Program-made: the position numbers and the translations under genes
Notes under the pieces: generated by a model
The model's input: only the letters and a program-made list of their open reading frames with translations
Database searches by the model: none
What the model was told of the DNA's origin: nothing
From: Gemmatimonadota bacterium
Lineage (GTDB): Bacteria > Gemmatimonadota > Gemmatimonadetes > Longimicrobiales > Gaopeijiaceae
Direction: 5' to 3'
DNA: 64,000 nucleotides
NCBI GenBank assembly: GCA_022827345.1
Contig: JAJDTB010000007.1
Coordinates: forward strand, 62,001-126,000
Part shown: positions 52,596-60,924 of the stretch, piece by piece
Position numbering within the stretch: the stretch's first letter is position 1
Layout of the letters: the number at the start of each line of letters is the position of its first letter

Positions 52596-53798
52596 CTACC
52601 CCGCGTTTGACGTCGACGAACGGGCGGGGAAGGCGAAGCTCGCGAAGCGCAATTCGGCGGTGCCGAACCACTGGTAGGACGCCTCCTTGAAGTTCCGCCA
52701 GTGGTCGTAGACCTGACGATACTGCTGGTCGGCGGCCGCGTAGTCCTCCAGGATTTCGCCGATCGTCGTGCGCGCGACGCTCATGATGTCGTCCGAGAAG
52801 GACCGCATCTGGGTGCCGCCCTCGATGAGGCGCTGCAGCGCGCCCGGGTTCATGGCGTCGTAGTAGTAGAGCATCCGGCGCGCGCTGGCCTTGGCCGCCA
52901 CCTCGAAGACCGCCTGGTAGTCGCTCGGGAGCTGGGCCCACGCCTGCTGGTTGACCTCGTAGGAAACGGAGGCCGACGGCTCCCACCAGCCGGGGTAGTA
53001 GTAGTAGGGCGCGGCCTGGTGCAGGCCGAGCTTCTCGTCGTCGTAGGGACCCACCCACTCGGTGGCGTCGATGGCGCCGCGCTCGAGCGCCGGATAGATG
53101 TCGCCGCCGGCCAGGACCTGGACCGTGACGCCCATGCGGTCCATGACATCGCCGCCCAGCCCCGGGATCCGCATCTTGAGGCCGCGCAGATCTTCGGCCG
53201 AATTCACCTCGCGGCGGAACCATCCGCCCATCTGACCGCCCGTGTTGCCGCCGGGGAAGGAAATGATGTTGAAGTCGGAGAAGACGCTGCGAACGACATC
53301 CAGTCCCCCGCCCTCGTTGAGCCACGCGTCCTGCTGGCGTGCGGTCATTCCGAACGGCACGCCGGCGTCGAAGGCGAGTGCCTGGTTCTTGCCCGTGTAG
53401 TAGTAGCTCGTGCTCTGGCCGACCTGGACCGTACCCTGCTGCACGGCGTCCATGACCTGCAGGCCCGGCACGAGCTCGCCGGCCGGATAGGCACGGATCT
53501 GGAAGCGCCCTCCGGTCAGCGAGGAGGTGATCTCGCCGAGCATCTCGCCCGATCCGTAGATCGCGTCCAGGCCGCGGGGGAAGCTCGAAGCCATCCTCCA
53601 CATCACGCGCGGCTGTGTAACCACTGCCGGGGCCCCGCCGGACTCGCCGCCGCCGGTTTCGCCGCCACACGCGGTGACCAGGCCCGCGCCGACCACGCCC
53701 GTGGCCGCGGCGCCGAGGAATTTTCGGCGATCGACCGATTCATCGCTTTTGCCGGAGGTGTTGGCCGGAACGGCCTTGTCGACAGTCTTCTTGCTCAT
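52596..53798 (-). CDS. TRAP transporter substrate-binding protein (DctP type), Tat lipoprotein
   Basis: 400 residues. DRRKFLGAAATGVVGAGLVT followed by a cysteine is a twin-arginine lipoprotein signal. The binding fold shows RVMWRMASSFPRGLDAIYGS, the conserved NSAEDLRGLKMRIPGLGGDV and a substrate-contact region with TEWVGPYDDEKLGLHQAA. It resembles binding proteins for alpha-keto acids, but the ligand is inferred only. The typical C-terminus (YQWFGTAELRFASFAF) is followed by ten extra residues (PARSSTSNAG) that come from the junction with the ATPase remnant. Opposite strand to dctQM, so the transporter genes converge. Confidence 0.92.
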   Translation of the reverse strand: MSKKTVDKAVPANTSGKSDESVDRRKFLGAAATGVVGAGLVTACGGETGGGESGGAPAVVTQPRVMWRMASSFPRGLDAIYGSGEMLGEITSSLTGGRFQIRAYPAGELVPGLQVMDAVQQGTVQVGQSTSYYYTGKNQALAFDAGVPFGMTARQQDAWLNEGGGLDVVRSVFSDFNIISFPGGNTGGQMGGWFRREVNSAEDLRGLKMRIPGLGGDVMDRMGVTVQVLAGGDIYPALERGAIDATEWVGPYDDEKLGLHQAAPYYYYPGWWEPSASVSYEVNQQAWAQLPSDYQAVFEVAAKASARRMLYYYDAMNPGALQRLIEGGTQMRSFSDDIMSVARTTIGEILEDYAAADQQYRQVYDHWRNFKEASYQWFGTAELRFASFAFPARSSTSNAG

Positions 53799-53849
53799 CG
53801 CAGTGCTTTCCGTGAGAGACTTCGTTCTTCGCCCGGAGGTGTTGGCCGG
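53752..53849. repeat. 17-bp direct repeat flanking the dctP start
   Basis: CCGGAGGTGTTGGCCGG occurs at 53752-53768, inside the first codons of dctP (reading PANTSG), and again at 53833-53849 in its 5' leader, 81 bp apart. The second copy lies in the divergent promoter region. It may be a scar of a short duplication. Confidence 0.7.
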
Positions 53850-53954
53850 GACCGATCGTCAGCCGTAAAGATTAGCACAAATGCGGTTCGCCCGGCTAAT
53901 GTGACGGACCGGCACCACCGCTGGACGCCGACACCGCATCAATGGAGGAACGCT

Positions 53955-55718
53955 CTGACCAGCCCATCCGCCCGCAACATCGCTCTGGCATTCGCCGTGG
54001 TGGCGGCTTCAGCCGGTTGTGAGCCCGCCGGGCCCGAGCGCGACTGGGTGATCGCCGAGTCGGACGATCTCTCCGCACTCGTCGACGCGCTCTTCGCCGG
54101 ACACGACGAACCGGCAGGTCCGGGCGGGATCGCGGCACTGGTTCACCGGGGCCGCGTTGTGCATCTCGACGGCTACGGTTCCGTCAACCGGGAGTTCCGG
54201 ATCCCCTGGACCCCGGACGCACGCTACCGGATCGCGTCCATTACAAAAGGGTTCACCGGTCACGCCACCCTTCTGTTGGCGGACGCTGGAAGGCTTGACC
54301 TTGACGACCCGGTACAGGAGCACCTGACCGATTTTCCGACCTTTCCCGTGCCGCTGACCATCCGCCACTTGGTCACCAACACCTCCGGGATATGGCAGGA
54401 CGAATGGCTCCTGCCGATGGCGGGTGTGACCGGGCACGCCACCCTGGACGAGATGTACGCGCTCACCCGCCGGCAGGACACGCTCAACTACGTGCCTGGA
54501 ACCGCCCACAACTACATCGACACCAACTGGCGCATGATGGCGCGGGTCATCGAGAACGTGACGGGTACGTCGTGGCAGGAAGCGCTGCGGGAATTGATCT
54601 TCGATCCGCTGGGCATGGACCAGACACTCACACCCCCCGACGTCGCGCAGGTATTCGACGGCCAGGGAACAACGTATCTGTCTGCGGGTGAGGGTGTTAC
54701 TCCCTTCCGTTTCGAGTTTCCCTTTCAGACCTCGGGCGATGGATCGCTCATTACCACCTTCGACGATTTCCTCCGCTGGCCCCTGCATCTGCGCGAGGGT
54801 TTCGAGGACGGCACCTCGATGTTCGACCGGCTCAAGGGCCCCACCCGGCTCGCCAGCGGCGACGACCTCGCCTACGGGTTCGGCCTCGGCCAGGAACGGC
54901 ACCGCGGACTGCGCGGCTGGGGGCACGGGGGCGCCACAGGCACCCATTGGGCGTTCTATCCCGAAATCGACCTCATCGTCGCGGTCTTCACCAACCACCT
55001 CGGCGCCCTGTCGGCAGGCGCGCTCCACACGCAGATGGTGGACGCGTTCCTCGCCTCGGACCTCGGCTCGGGCTATTCGGCGCCTGGAGAGATGGGCCCT
55101 GCCCCTCTCACGTTCGAGCAGCAGCAACTCCTCGCCGGCACCTTCGTCGATCCCGAAACCGGGGACTACCTGCGCTCGAGGGGGGAGCCCGGCTCGCTCA
55201 CCCACCAGTTCTCGGGCGCCCCCGCCCCGCTGCAGGGCGTCGGCGACTGCACCTTCCGGACGGTTCGGAACGTGCACATTCCGCCCATCGAGGTGGTGGT
55301 CCCCAGCTGTGACTCCGCGCCGCCCGCCGAACTCCAGGTCCACTGGAGCGCGTGGGACGCCCCGCGCCGCTTCCTGCGGGTGCCGACCGCCGACCCCGGA
55401 GCAGGCCTCCCTCATCACCCGCCCACCGATTATGTCGGCGCCTACTACTCCGACCAGCTGCGCGTCCACTGGCACGTGGAGAACGAGGGAAACCAGCTGA
55501 CCCTGCGCATTGGCGCCGGCGTCCAGACCGCGCAGACGTTCGATCTTCTGGCCACCGCCCCGGACGCGTTCATCGCGGAGCCGCACCGCCCGCCCATGCT
55601 CGACCTGCTCACCCTGCCGCCCCTCGCGATCAGGTTCCAGCGCGACGCGGGCGGCCGCATATCCACCCTGCACGTCTCGCTCGACCGGGTTCGGGGCGTG
55701 CGCTTCACCAGGAGGTAG
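53955..55718 (+). CDS. serine hydrolase lipoprotein, beta-lactamase fold, with lipocalin-like C-terminal domain
   Basis: About 587 residues. A lipobox (FAVVAASAGC) is followed by the hydrolase domain: Ser95-x-x-Lys98 in YRIASITKGFTGHATLLLAD, Tyr-x-Asn in AHNYIDTNWRMMARVIE and HxG in WGHGGATGTHWAFYP. A C-terminal ~200-residue domain (TFEQQQLLAGTFVDPETGDY, PTDYVGAYYSDQLRVHWHVE) is typical of D-aminopeptidase/esterase relatives. The only in-frame codon with a proper ribosome site (GGAGG, six bases) is CTG at 53955; GTG 53901 is the alternative but lacks a site. It heads an operon with an SDR and a dipeptidase 3-4 bp apart. Confidence 0.87.
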   Translation: MTSPSARNIALAFAVVAASAGCEPAGPERDWVIAESDDLSALVDALFAGHDEPAGPGGIAALVHRGRVVHLDGYGSVNREFRIPWTPDARYRIASITKGFTGHATLLLADAGRLDLDDPVQEHLTDFPTFPVPLTIRHLVTNTSGIWQDEWLLPMAGVTGHATLDEMYALTRRQDTLNYVPGTAHNYIDTNWRMMARVIENVTGTSWQEALRELIFDPLGMDQTLTPPDVAQVFDGQGTTYLSAGEGVTPFRFEFPFQTSGDGSLITTFDDFLRWPLHLREGFEDGTSMFDRLKGPTRLASGDDLAYGFGLGQERHRGLRGWGHGGATGTHWAFYPEIDLIVAVFTNHLGALSAGALHTQMVDAFLASDLGSGYSAPGEMGPAPLTFEQQQLLAGTFVDPETGDYLRSRGEPGSLTHQFSGAPAPLQGVGDCTFRTVRNVHIPPIEVVVPSCDSAPPAELQVHWSAWDAPRRFLRVPTADPGAGLPHHPPTDYVGAYYSDQLRVHWHVENEGNQLTLRIGAGVQTAQTFDLLATAPDAFIAEPHRPPMLDLLTLPPLAIRFQRDAGGRISTLHVSLDRVRGVRFTRR

Positions 55719-55721
55719 CCG

Positions 55722-56483
55722 ATGGCGCGTACGGTCGTCGTCACCGGAGGAGCGAGCGGAATCGGGCGCGTGATCGCGCAGCGGTTCGCGGACGCCGGCT
55801 ACAGGGTCCACATCTTCGACATCGATGCCGGGGCCGTGGCGCAGGCGCTGAGCGAAAACGCCGCCTTCTCGGGCACGGTCGGGGATGTATCCGCACCCGC
55901 CGACGTGGCCCGCGGCATGCGCGACGCGACCAAAGCCATGGGCAGGGTGGACGCGCTGGTGAACGACGCGGCCATCCCCGGTCCCCGCCTACCGGTGGAG
56001 GAGATGCCGGAGGACGAATGGGACCGCACGATGCGGGTCAACCTCTACGGCCCGTTCTTCTGGACCAAGGCGGTGGTGCCGGAGATGAAAGCCAGGCGCG
56101 AGGGCTCGATTGTGAATATTTCGACGGGCAGCGTGCGGACCCTGCCGATCAATCGCTCGGTCTACAACGTGTCGAAGTGGGGGGTCGAGGGGCTGACCAA
56201 GACCGCGGCGCGCGAGCTGGGACCGTGGAACGTGCGCGTGAACGCGATTCAGCCGGGGATGGTGAACAACGAGCGCATGCGCATGATCGTGAAGCGGATC
56301 GCGGACCAGGAGGGTCGGTCGGCGGACGAGGTGGAGGACGAGTTCCTGCGGTTCATATCGATGCGCTGCAAGGTGGAGCCCGAGGACATCGCGGACATGG
56401 CCGTGTTCCTGTGCTCCGAGGGGGCGAGCCGGGTAACCGGGCAGGTGATCGCGGTCGACGGGCATATCGAATGGGAGCAGTAG
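55722..56483 (+). CDS. short-chain dehydrogenase/reductase (FabG-like)
   Basis: 253 residues. TGGASGIGRVIAQRFADAGY, NDAAIPGPR, catalytic Ser in IVNISTGSVRTLP and Tyr-x3-Lys in SVYNVSKWGVEGLTK, and the C-terminal GASRVTGQVIAVDGHIEWE. It oxidises or reduces a small alcohol/ketone with NAD(P). The ATG follows AGGAGG in the end of the preceding gene. Position between a secreted hydrolase and a dipeptidase suggests it processes a released moiety, an inference. Confidence 0.92.
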   Translation: MARTVVVTGGASGIGRVIAQRFADAGYRVHIFDIDAGAVAQALSENAAFSGTVGDVSAPADVARGMRDATKAMGRVDALVNDAAIPGPRLPVEEMPEDEWDRTMRVNLYGPFFWTKAVVPEMKARREGSIVNISTGSVRTLPINRSVYNVSKWGVEGLTKTAARELGPWNVRVNAIQPGMVNNERMRMIVKRIADQEGRSADEVEDEFLRFISMRCKVEPEDIADMAVFLCSEGASRVTGQVIAVDGHIEWEQ

Positions 56484-56486
56484 GCG

Positions 56487-57509
56487 ATGGGCGACAACAA
56501 GACTGAATGGGCCGTCTCACCCCAGGCCGCCACGCTCCACGACGAATCCCTCGTGTGGGACATGGTCTTCGTCTGGGAGCCAGACCACGGCAACGACTCC
56601 CGCCTTTTTCCGCGCTGGCGAGCCGCCGGAGTCGATTTCGTTTCCGTGCACCCCGCCGGCGACCGCCACAACATCGGCGAGGCCATGCGGCGGATCGCCA
56701 GCTGCCGCCGCCAGATCCTGAGCCGGCCCGACCGCTACGTGCTCGTCAATACCGTCGACGACATCCTGGGCGCCAAACGCGACGGGAAGCTTGCCGTCGG
56801 ACTGCACCTGGAGGGGTTCCGCTGTCTGGAGCGCGACCTCAACCTGATCGAGACCTACTACAAGCTCGGGGTGCGCTTCGTGCACCCCATCTTCAACCTC
56901 GTCAACTCGATCGGCGGGGGCTCGGCGGACCGCATCGACATCGGGCTCACCCAGTTCGGCATCAAGGTCGTCCACGAGATGAACCGCGTCGGCATGCTCG
57001 TCGACGCCGCGCACGCGGGCTACCGCACCACCCTCGAGATGATGGAGGTGTCGCGCGCGCCGGTGATCTTCTCGCACCTCGGCTGCCACTCCATCCGCGA
57101 GCACTTCCGCAACGTCCGCGACAACCAGATCGAGGCGTGTGCAGCCGTTGGGGGCGTGATCGGGATCACCAGCGCGGGCTTCTACCTGGGCGACACGAGC
57201 ACCGAGACCTACTTCCGGCACCTCGACCATGTAGCGCAGCTCGTGGGACCGCAGCATGTCGGAATCGGCCTCGACAACCTGGACAAGCCCGGGCTGGAGT
57301 TCCTGCGGCGGTTCATCGACGCGCGGCCGGACGAGTGGCCCGGCAAGGAGCAGGGGTTGTGGGAGCCTCTGGCATGCTTCGAGATCGAGCAGCTGCCCGA
57401 CCTCACCGATCTCATGCTGCAACGGGGATATGGCGAGGACGACGTGCGCGGCATCCTCGGCGGCAACTGGCTGCGGGTGTGCGGCGAAGTGTGGAAGGAG
57501 CCGCGCTGA
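56487..57509 (+). CDS. membrane-dipeptidase (M19/renal dipeptidase) family protein, variant metal site
   Basis: 340 residues. A TIM-barrel protein with the M19 ligands Glu in LAVGLHLEGFRCL, His in LVDAAHAGYRTTLEMM and His in VIFSHLGCHSIREHFRNVRD, plus an aspartate in VGIGLDNLDKPG. The N-terminal HxD pair of classical enzymes is not found; the region reads LVWDMVFVWEPDHGN. It has no signal peptide. Dipeptide or beta-lactam-like amide cleavage is the family role; loss of one metal ligand pair may change chemistry. It ends the operon 3 bp after the SDR. Confidence 0.82.
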   Translation: MGDNKTEWAVSPQAATLHDESLVWDMVFVWEPDHGNDSRLFPRWRAAGVDFVSVHPAGDRHNIGEAMRRIASCRRQILSRPDRYVLVNTVDDILGAKRDGKLAVGLHLEGFRCLERDLNLIETYYKLGVRFVHPIFNLVNSIGGGSADRIDIGLTQFGIKVVHEMNRVGMLVDAAHAGYRTTLEMMEVSRAPVIFSHLGCHSIREHFRNVRDNQIEACAAVGGVIGITSAGFYLGDTSTETYFRHLDHVAQLVGPQHVGIGLDNLDKPGLEFLRRFIDARPDEWPGKEQGLWEPLACFEIEQLPDLTDLMLQRGYGEDDVRGILGGNWLRVCGEVWKEPR

Positions 57510-57801
57510 GGGCTCTCTGAGCGGCATTGGCCGGCGTGACTGCGGCGATGCATGCATATGGTCTTGCGGAATCTGTATACAAACCCGTACACGTTAGACT
57601 CTGGCGTCCCCGACTCAAACGACGGCGATCGGCCTGAATCGAGCAACGAGGGTCGAGGACGCGGCGTTGGCGCAGGCATTCGTTGGAGTCGGCCATGGCG
57701 GGACCGGCCAAGGCAGGATCATCCCTCCGGCAACCCCTCGCGCGCCTGAATCCGATTCGGGAATCCCCATCAGAACCCTTCAACGGGAGGAGTGTATCGC
57801 C
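57510..57801 (+). other. leader and promoter region of the susC-susD operon
   Basis: About 290 bp. An AT-richer stretch (GCATGCATATGG, then TCTGTATACAAACCCGTACACG) around 57550-57600 probably holds the promoter; TTGCGG-N17-GTACAC is a possible but weak pair. The remaining ~200 bp is a GC-rich untranslated leader with GAATCCGATTCGG symmetry before the ribosome site. No confident RNA structure or ORF. Confidence 0.4.
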
Positions 57802-60800
57802 ATGCAAAGTCTAAGGAGACTCCTGTCAACAGGCTGCCTTGCCCTGGTGGCCGCCTCGCCCGCGGTCGCGCTGGCTCCGGGGGCCGCATTGGCTTCGAGC
57901 AACGCGGCCGACCGGTCGATCCTGAAATTGCCGGCGGCTTCCGCACCACCCCTCCAGGAGGTGGTAACGGGGGTCGTCGTGTCCGCCCGCACGGGCCAGC
58001 CGCTGGCCGGCGCGCAGGTGGTGGTCGACGGAACCGGCCAGGGCGTGAGCACCAACTCGTCGGGCCGATTCCTCATCACCGGCATTTCCGGAGCCACCGT
58101 CACGCTCCGGGTGGTCCTCATCGGCTACCGCGAGCACACCGAGGCGTTCCAGGCAGGGGATGCGACGATCCAGATCGAACTCGAGGAGACCGCAATCGAC
58201 CTGGACGCCATCATCGTGACCGGCACGGCCGGCGGATCGCAGACGCGGGCCATCGGCACGACGATCGCGCAACTCGACATGACCGAGGCCCTTCAGGCCG
58301 GGCAGTCGGGCTCCTTCCAGGAGATGCTCAACTCCAATGTTTCGGGGCTCAACATGGCCAGCGGTCCGGGCAATGTCGGTACCGGGGGAGCCATGAAGAT
58401 CCGCGGTATCGGCAGTGTGTCGCTGGGAAGCGGCCCGCTGGTTTACGTCGACGGGGTCAGGATCGACAACAACTCGAACGCCCGCATCGGAAGCGATCAG
58501 GGGAACGGGACCATGCGCGGCGGGTCGGTAAGCCGGCTGAACGACCTCAACCCGGAGGAGATCCAGAGCGTCGAGGTCATCAAGGGCCCGGCGGCCGCGA
58601 CTCTCTACGGCACCGAGGCCTCCGCAGGCGTGATCCAGATCACCACCAAGCGCGGCACGGCCGGAGCGCCGCGGTGGGAAGTGACCGTCAGGCAGGGTGT
58701 CTCGTATCTGTCCAACGCCGTGGACCGGTGGCCCGCAGTGTACGACAAGGGGACAGCCCCATGTCCGAACTGCGAGATTCTGCCCAGCGGCGTCCGCAAG
58801 TTCGAAGTCCTCAAGTCCGAACTGGCGCTGGGTCACGGCATCCCGTTCACCTATGGACACGACCAGACGTACGGCATCTCGTCGAGCGGCGGCACGGATC
58901 TGATCCGCTATTACATCTCGGCGCAGATGGACCGCGACGAGGGATTCGTCGACTGGAACCACCAGAACAAGTACTCGGCGCGAGCGAACTTCGAGATCAC
59001 CCCGAGCGAGCAGCTCAACATCTCCACGAACATGGGCTTCCTCCGCTCCAAGTCACGCTTCAATGGCGGGGGCCCCTTCCCCATCGAGTTCGTCTCATCC
59101 ATCTACTGGGGCACTCCCGCCGCGGCAGAGGACGAGCGGCGGCGGGGGTGGAACTGGACACCGCCGTGGGCGATGGAGACGGTCGACGTCACCGAGGGCA
59201 TCGACCGGATCATCGCGAGCGGCACGATCCGGCACAATCCGTTCCCCTGGCTCGTCCAGCGGGTGACCGGAGGCGCCGACTTCGGCAACTCGGTCTCCGG
59301 GCGCATGGTCCCGCGGTCTCCGCTTGGCGCCGCCGACTTCTTCGGCTCGATGAGCCTGGGCCATGTGGAAACCACCGAGCGGGCGGTCACGCAGGCCAAC
59401 GTGGACTACGGCGCGACGGCCACATTCGACCTTCCCCTCTTCGGCACCACGTCCGAGACCTCGGTCGGCGCGCAGTACTACGTGAAGAGGACGCACGAGT
59501 TCGGAGCCGTGGGCGATCAGTTCCCCGCCCCCGGTCCCGGCACGGTGTCCTCGGCCGCCGTGAAGACCGGTTGGGAGGACTTCATCGAAAACAAGACGTT
59601 CGGCCTCTACATGCAGGAACAGCTCAGCTGGAACAACCGGCTGTTCGCAACCGTGGCCTTCCGGGGCGATGACAACAGCGCATTCGGCGAGAACTTCGAC
59701 TTCGTCCTGTATCCCAAGGTCAGTGGCTCGTGGGTCCTCAGCGAGGAGTCCTTCTTCAACGCTTCGCTGGTGAACAACCTGAAGCTGCGGGCGGCTTGGG
59801 GACGCGCCGGCCGGCAGCCCGACGTCTTTGCCGCGCGCCGTCTCTACGCGCCCATAACCGCCGGCAGGGATCAGCCGGGCCTGACCACCGATGCCGTGGG
59901 CAACCCGGACCTGAAGCCCGAGGTGGGCGAGGAACTCGAGATCGGGTTCGACGCCAGTCTAATGGATGACAGGATCGGGCTGGGCTTCACCTTCTACAAC
60001 AAGGACACCAGGGACGCGATCATCGCGCGGCCGGTGTCGCCCTCGAGCGGATTTGCCGGCACGCAGTTCGTCAACGTGGGACAGCTCAACAATCGAGGGA
60101 TCGAGGTGGAGGCCAGTGCGACCCTGATTCGCAGCGACCAGCTCGACTGGGACATCGGCTTCAACTACGCAACGAATAACAGCGAAGTTGTCGATCTCGG
60201 CGGCCTGCCCACGATCTTCCTCTTCGGCCAGCGCCACCAGGAGGGGCTGCCCATCGGCGCCGTCTTCGTCGAGAACGTCGTATCGGCGGAATTCGATGCC
60301 AACGGCAACATCGTCAACGACCAGTGCGAGGCCACACCCGAACAGGGCGGCGGCATGGTGCCGTGTTCGATGGCGCAACCCGTCTACCGCGGACCCTCGG
60401 TCCCCACCTGGTACGGCGGCATCAACTCCTCGGTCCGCTTCCTGGAGAACTTCCGCCTCTTCGCGCTCGTCGATTTCTCGGGCGGCTACACCAAGGTCAG
60501 CGGCGATCTGGCCGCCTCGCACCTGCTCTTCCAGAACTCGCAGCAGATCCTGGAGCGGGAAGACGCCCAGCTGGCGGCGATGAGCGAAATCGTCGGCAAC
60601 TGGCTCCAGGCCGGCGTGCTCAAGGGCGGACTTGCGAAGCTCCGCGAGCTCTCGCTCTCCTACTCCCTTTCCGACCAGATCGCTTCCCTCGCCGGAAGCG
60701 ACGGGGGGTCGCTCACCATCTCGGCACGCAATCTCTTCAACCTCTGGGAAGCCCAGTCGGGCACCTTCGGCCGCAGGGAAATCGATGTCGAACTCACGAG

Positions 60801-60894
60801 GCAATGGAACGCGGCACGCGAGGGAGGCGTGTACCACCAGACCTCGATGCCGCCCGCCACGACCGTGGCGATGACCCTTCGGCTCAACTATTGA
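57802..60894 (+). CDS. SusC/RagA-family TonB-linked outer-membrane transporter
   Basis: 1030 residues. Signal peptide, then a CarboxypepD_reg domain (VVTGVVVSARTGQPLAGAQV), the TonB-box/plug (IDLDAIIVTGTAGG, then KIRGIGSVSLGSGPLVYVDG and EVIKGPAAATLYGTEASAGV) and the large barrel ending LTISARNLFNLW and MTLRLNY. The plug's SAGVIQITTKRG is the SusC hallmark. It imports a large substrate with the SusD lid protein encoded 30 bp on. ATG 57802 follows GGGAGGAG. With hydrolases on both sides, peptide or polymer fragments are the likely cargo. Confidence 0.96.
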   Translation: MQSLRRLLSTGCLALVAASPAVALAPGAALASSNAADRSILKLPAASAPPLQEVVTGVVVSARTGQPLAGAQVVVDGTGQGVSTNSSGRFLITGISGATVTLRVVLIGYREHTEAFQAGDATIQIELEETAIDLDAIIVTGTAGGSQTRAIGTTIAQLDMTEALQAGQSGSFQEMLNSNVSGLNMASGPGNVGTGGAMKIRGIGSVSLGSGPLVYVDGVRIDNNSNARIGSDQGNGTMRGGSVSRLNDLNPEEIQSVEVIKGPAAATLYGTEASAGVIQITTKRGTAGAPRWEVTVRQGVSYLSNAVDRWPAVYDKGTAPCPNCEILPSGVRKFEVLKSELALGHGIPFTYGHDQTYGISSSGGTDLIRYYISAQMDRDEGFVDWNHQNKYSARANFEITPSEQLNISTNMGFLRSKSRFNGGGPFPIEFVSSIYWGTPAAAEDERRRGWNWTPPWAMETVDVTEGIDRIIASGTIRHNPFPWLVQRVTGGADFGNSVSGRMVPRSPLGAADFFGSMSLGHVETTERAVTQANVDYGATATFDLPLFGTTSETSVGAQYYVKRTHEFGAVGDQFPAPGPGTVSSAAVKTGWEDFIENKTFGLYMQEQLSWNNRLFATVAFRGDDNSAFGENFDFVLYPKVSGSWVLSEESFFNASLVNNLKLRAAWGRAGRQPDVFAARRLYAPITAGRDQPGLTTDAVGNPDLKPEVGEELEIGFDASLMDDRIGLGFTFYNKDTRDAIIARPVSPSSGFAGTQFVNVGQLNNRGIEVEASATLIRSDQLDWDIGFNYATNNSEVVDLGGLPTIFLFGQRHQEGLPIGAVFVENVVSAEFDANGNIVNDQCEATPEQGGGMVPCSMAQPVYRGPSVPTWYGGINSSVRFLENFRLFALVDFSGGYTKVSGDLAASHLLFQNSQQILEREDAQLAAMSEIVGNWLQAGVLKGGLAKLRELSLSYSLSDQIASLAGSDGGSLTISARNLFNLWEAQSGTFGRREIDVELTRQWNAAREGGVYHQTSMPPATTVAMTLRLNY

Positions 60895-60924
60895 CCACCG
60901 CAAATGAAAGGAGAGATGGGAACC

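Noticed and set aside
57552-57749. 65-codon ORF in the susC leader
   Set aside because: No ribosome site, Arg/Pro/Ser-rich without structure, and overlaps the likely promoter and leader.
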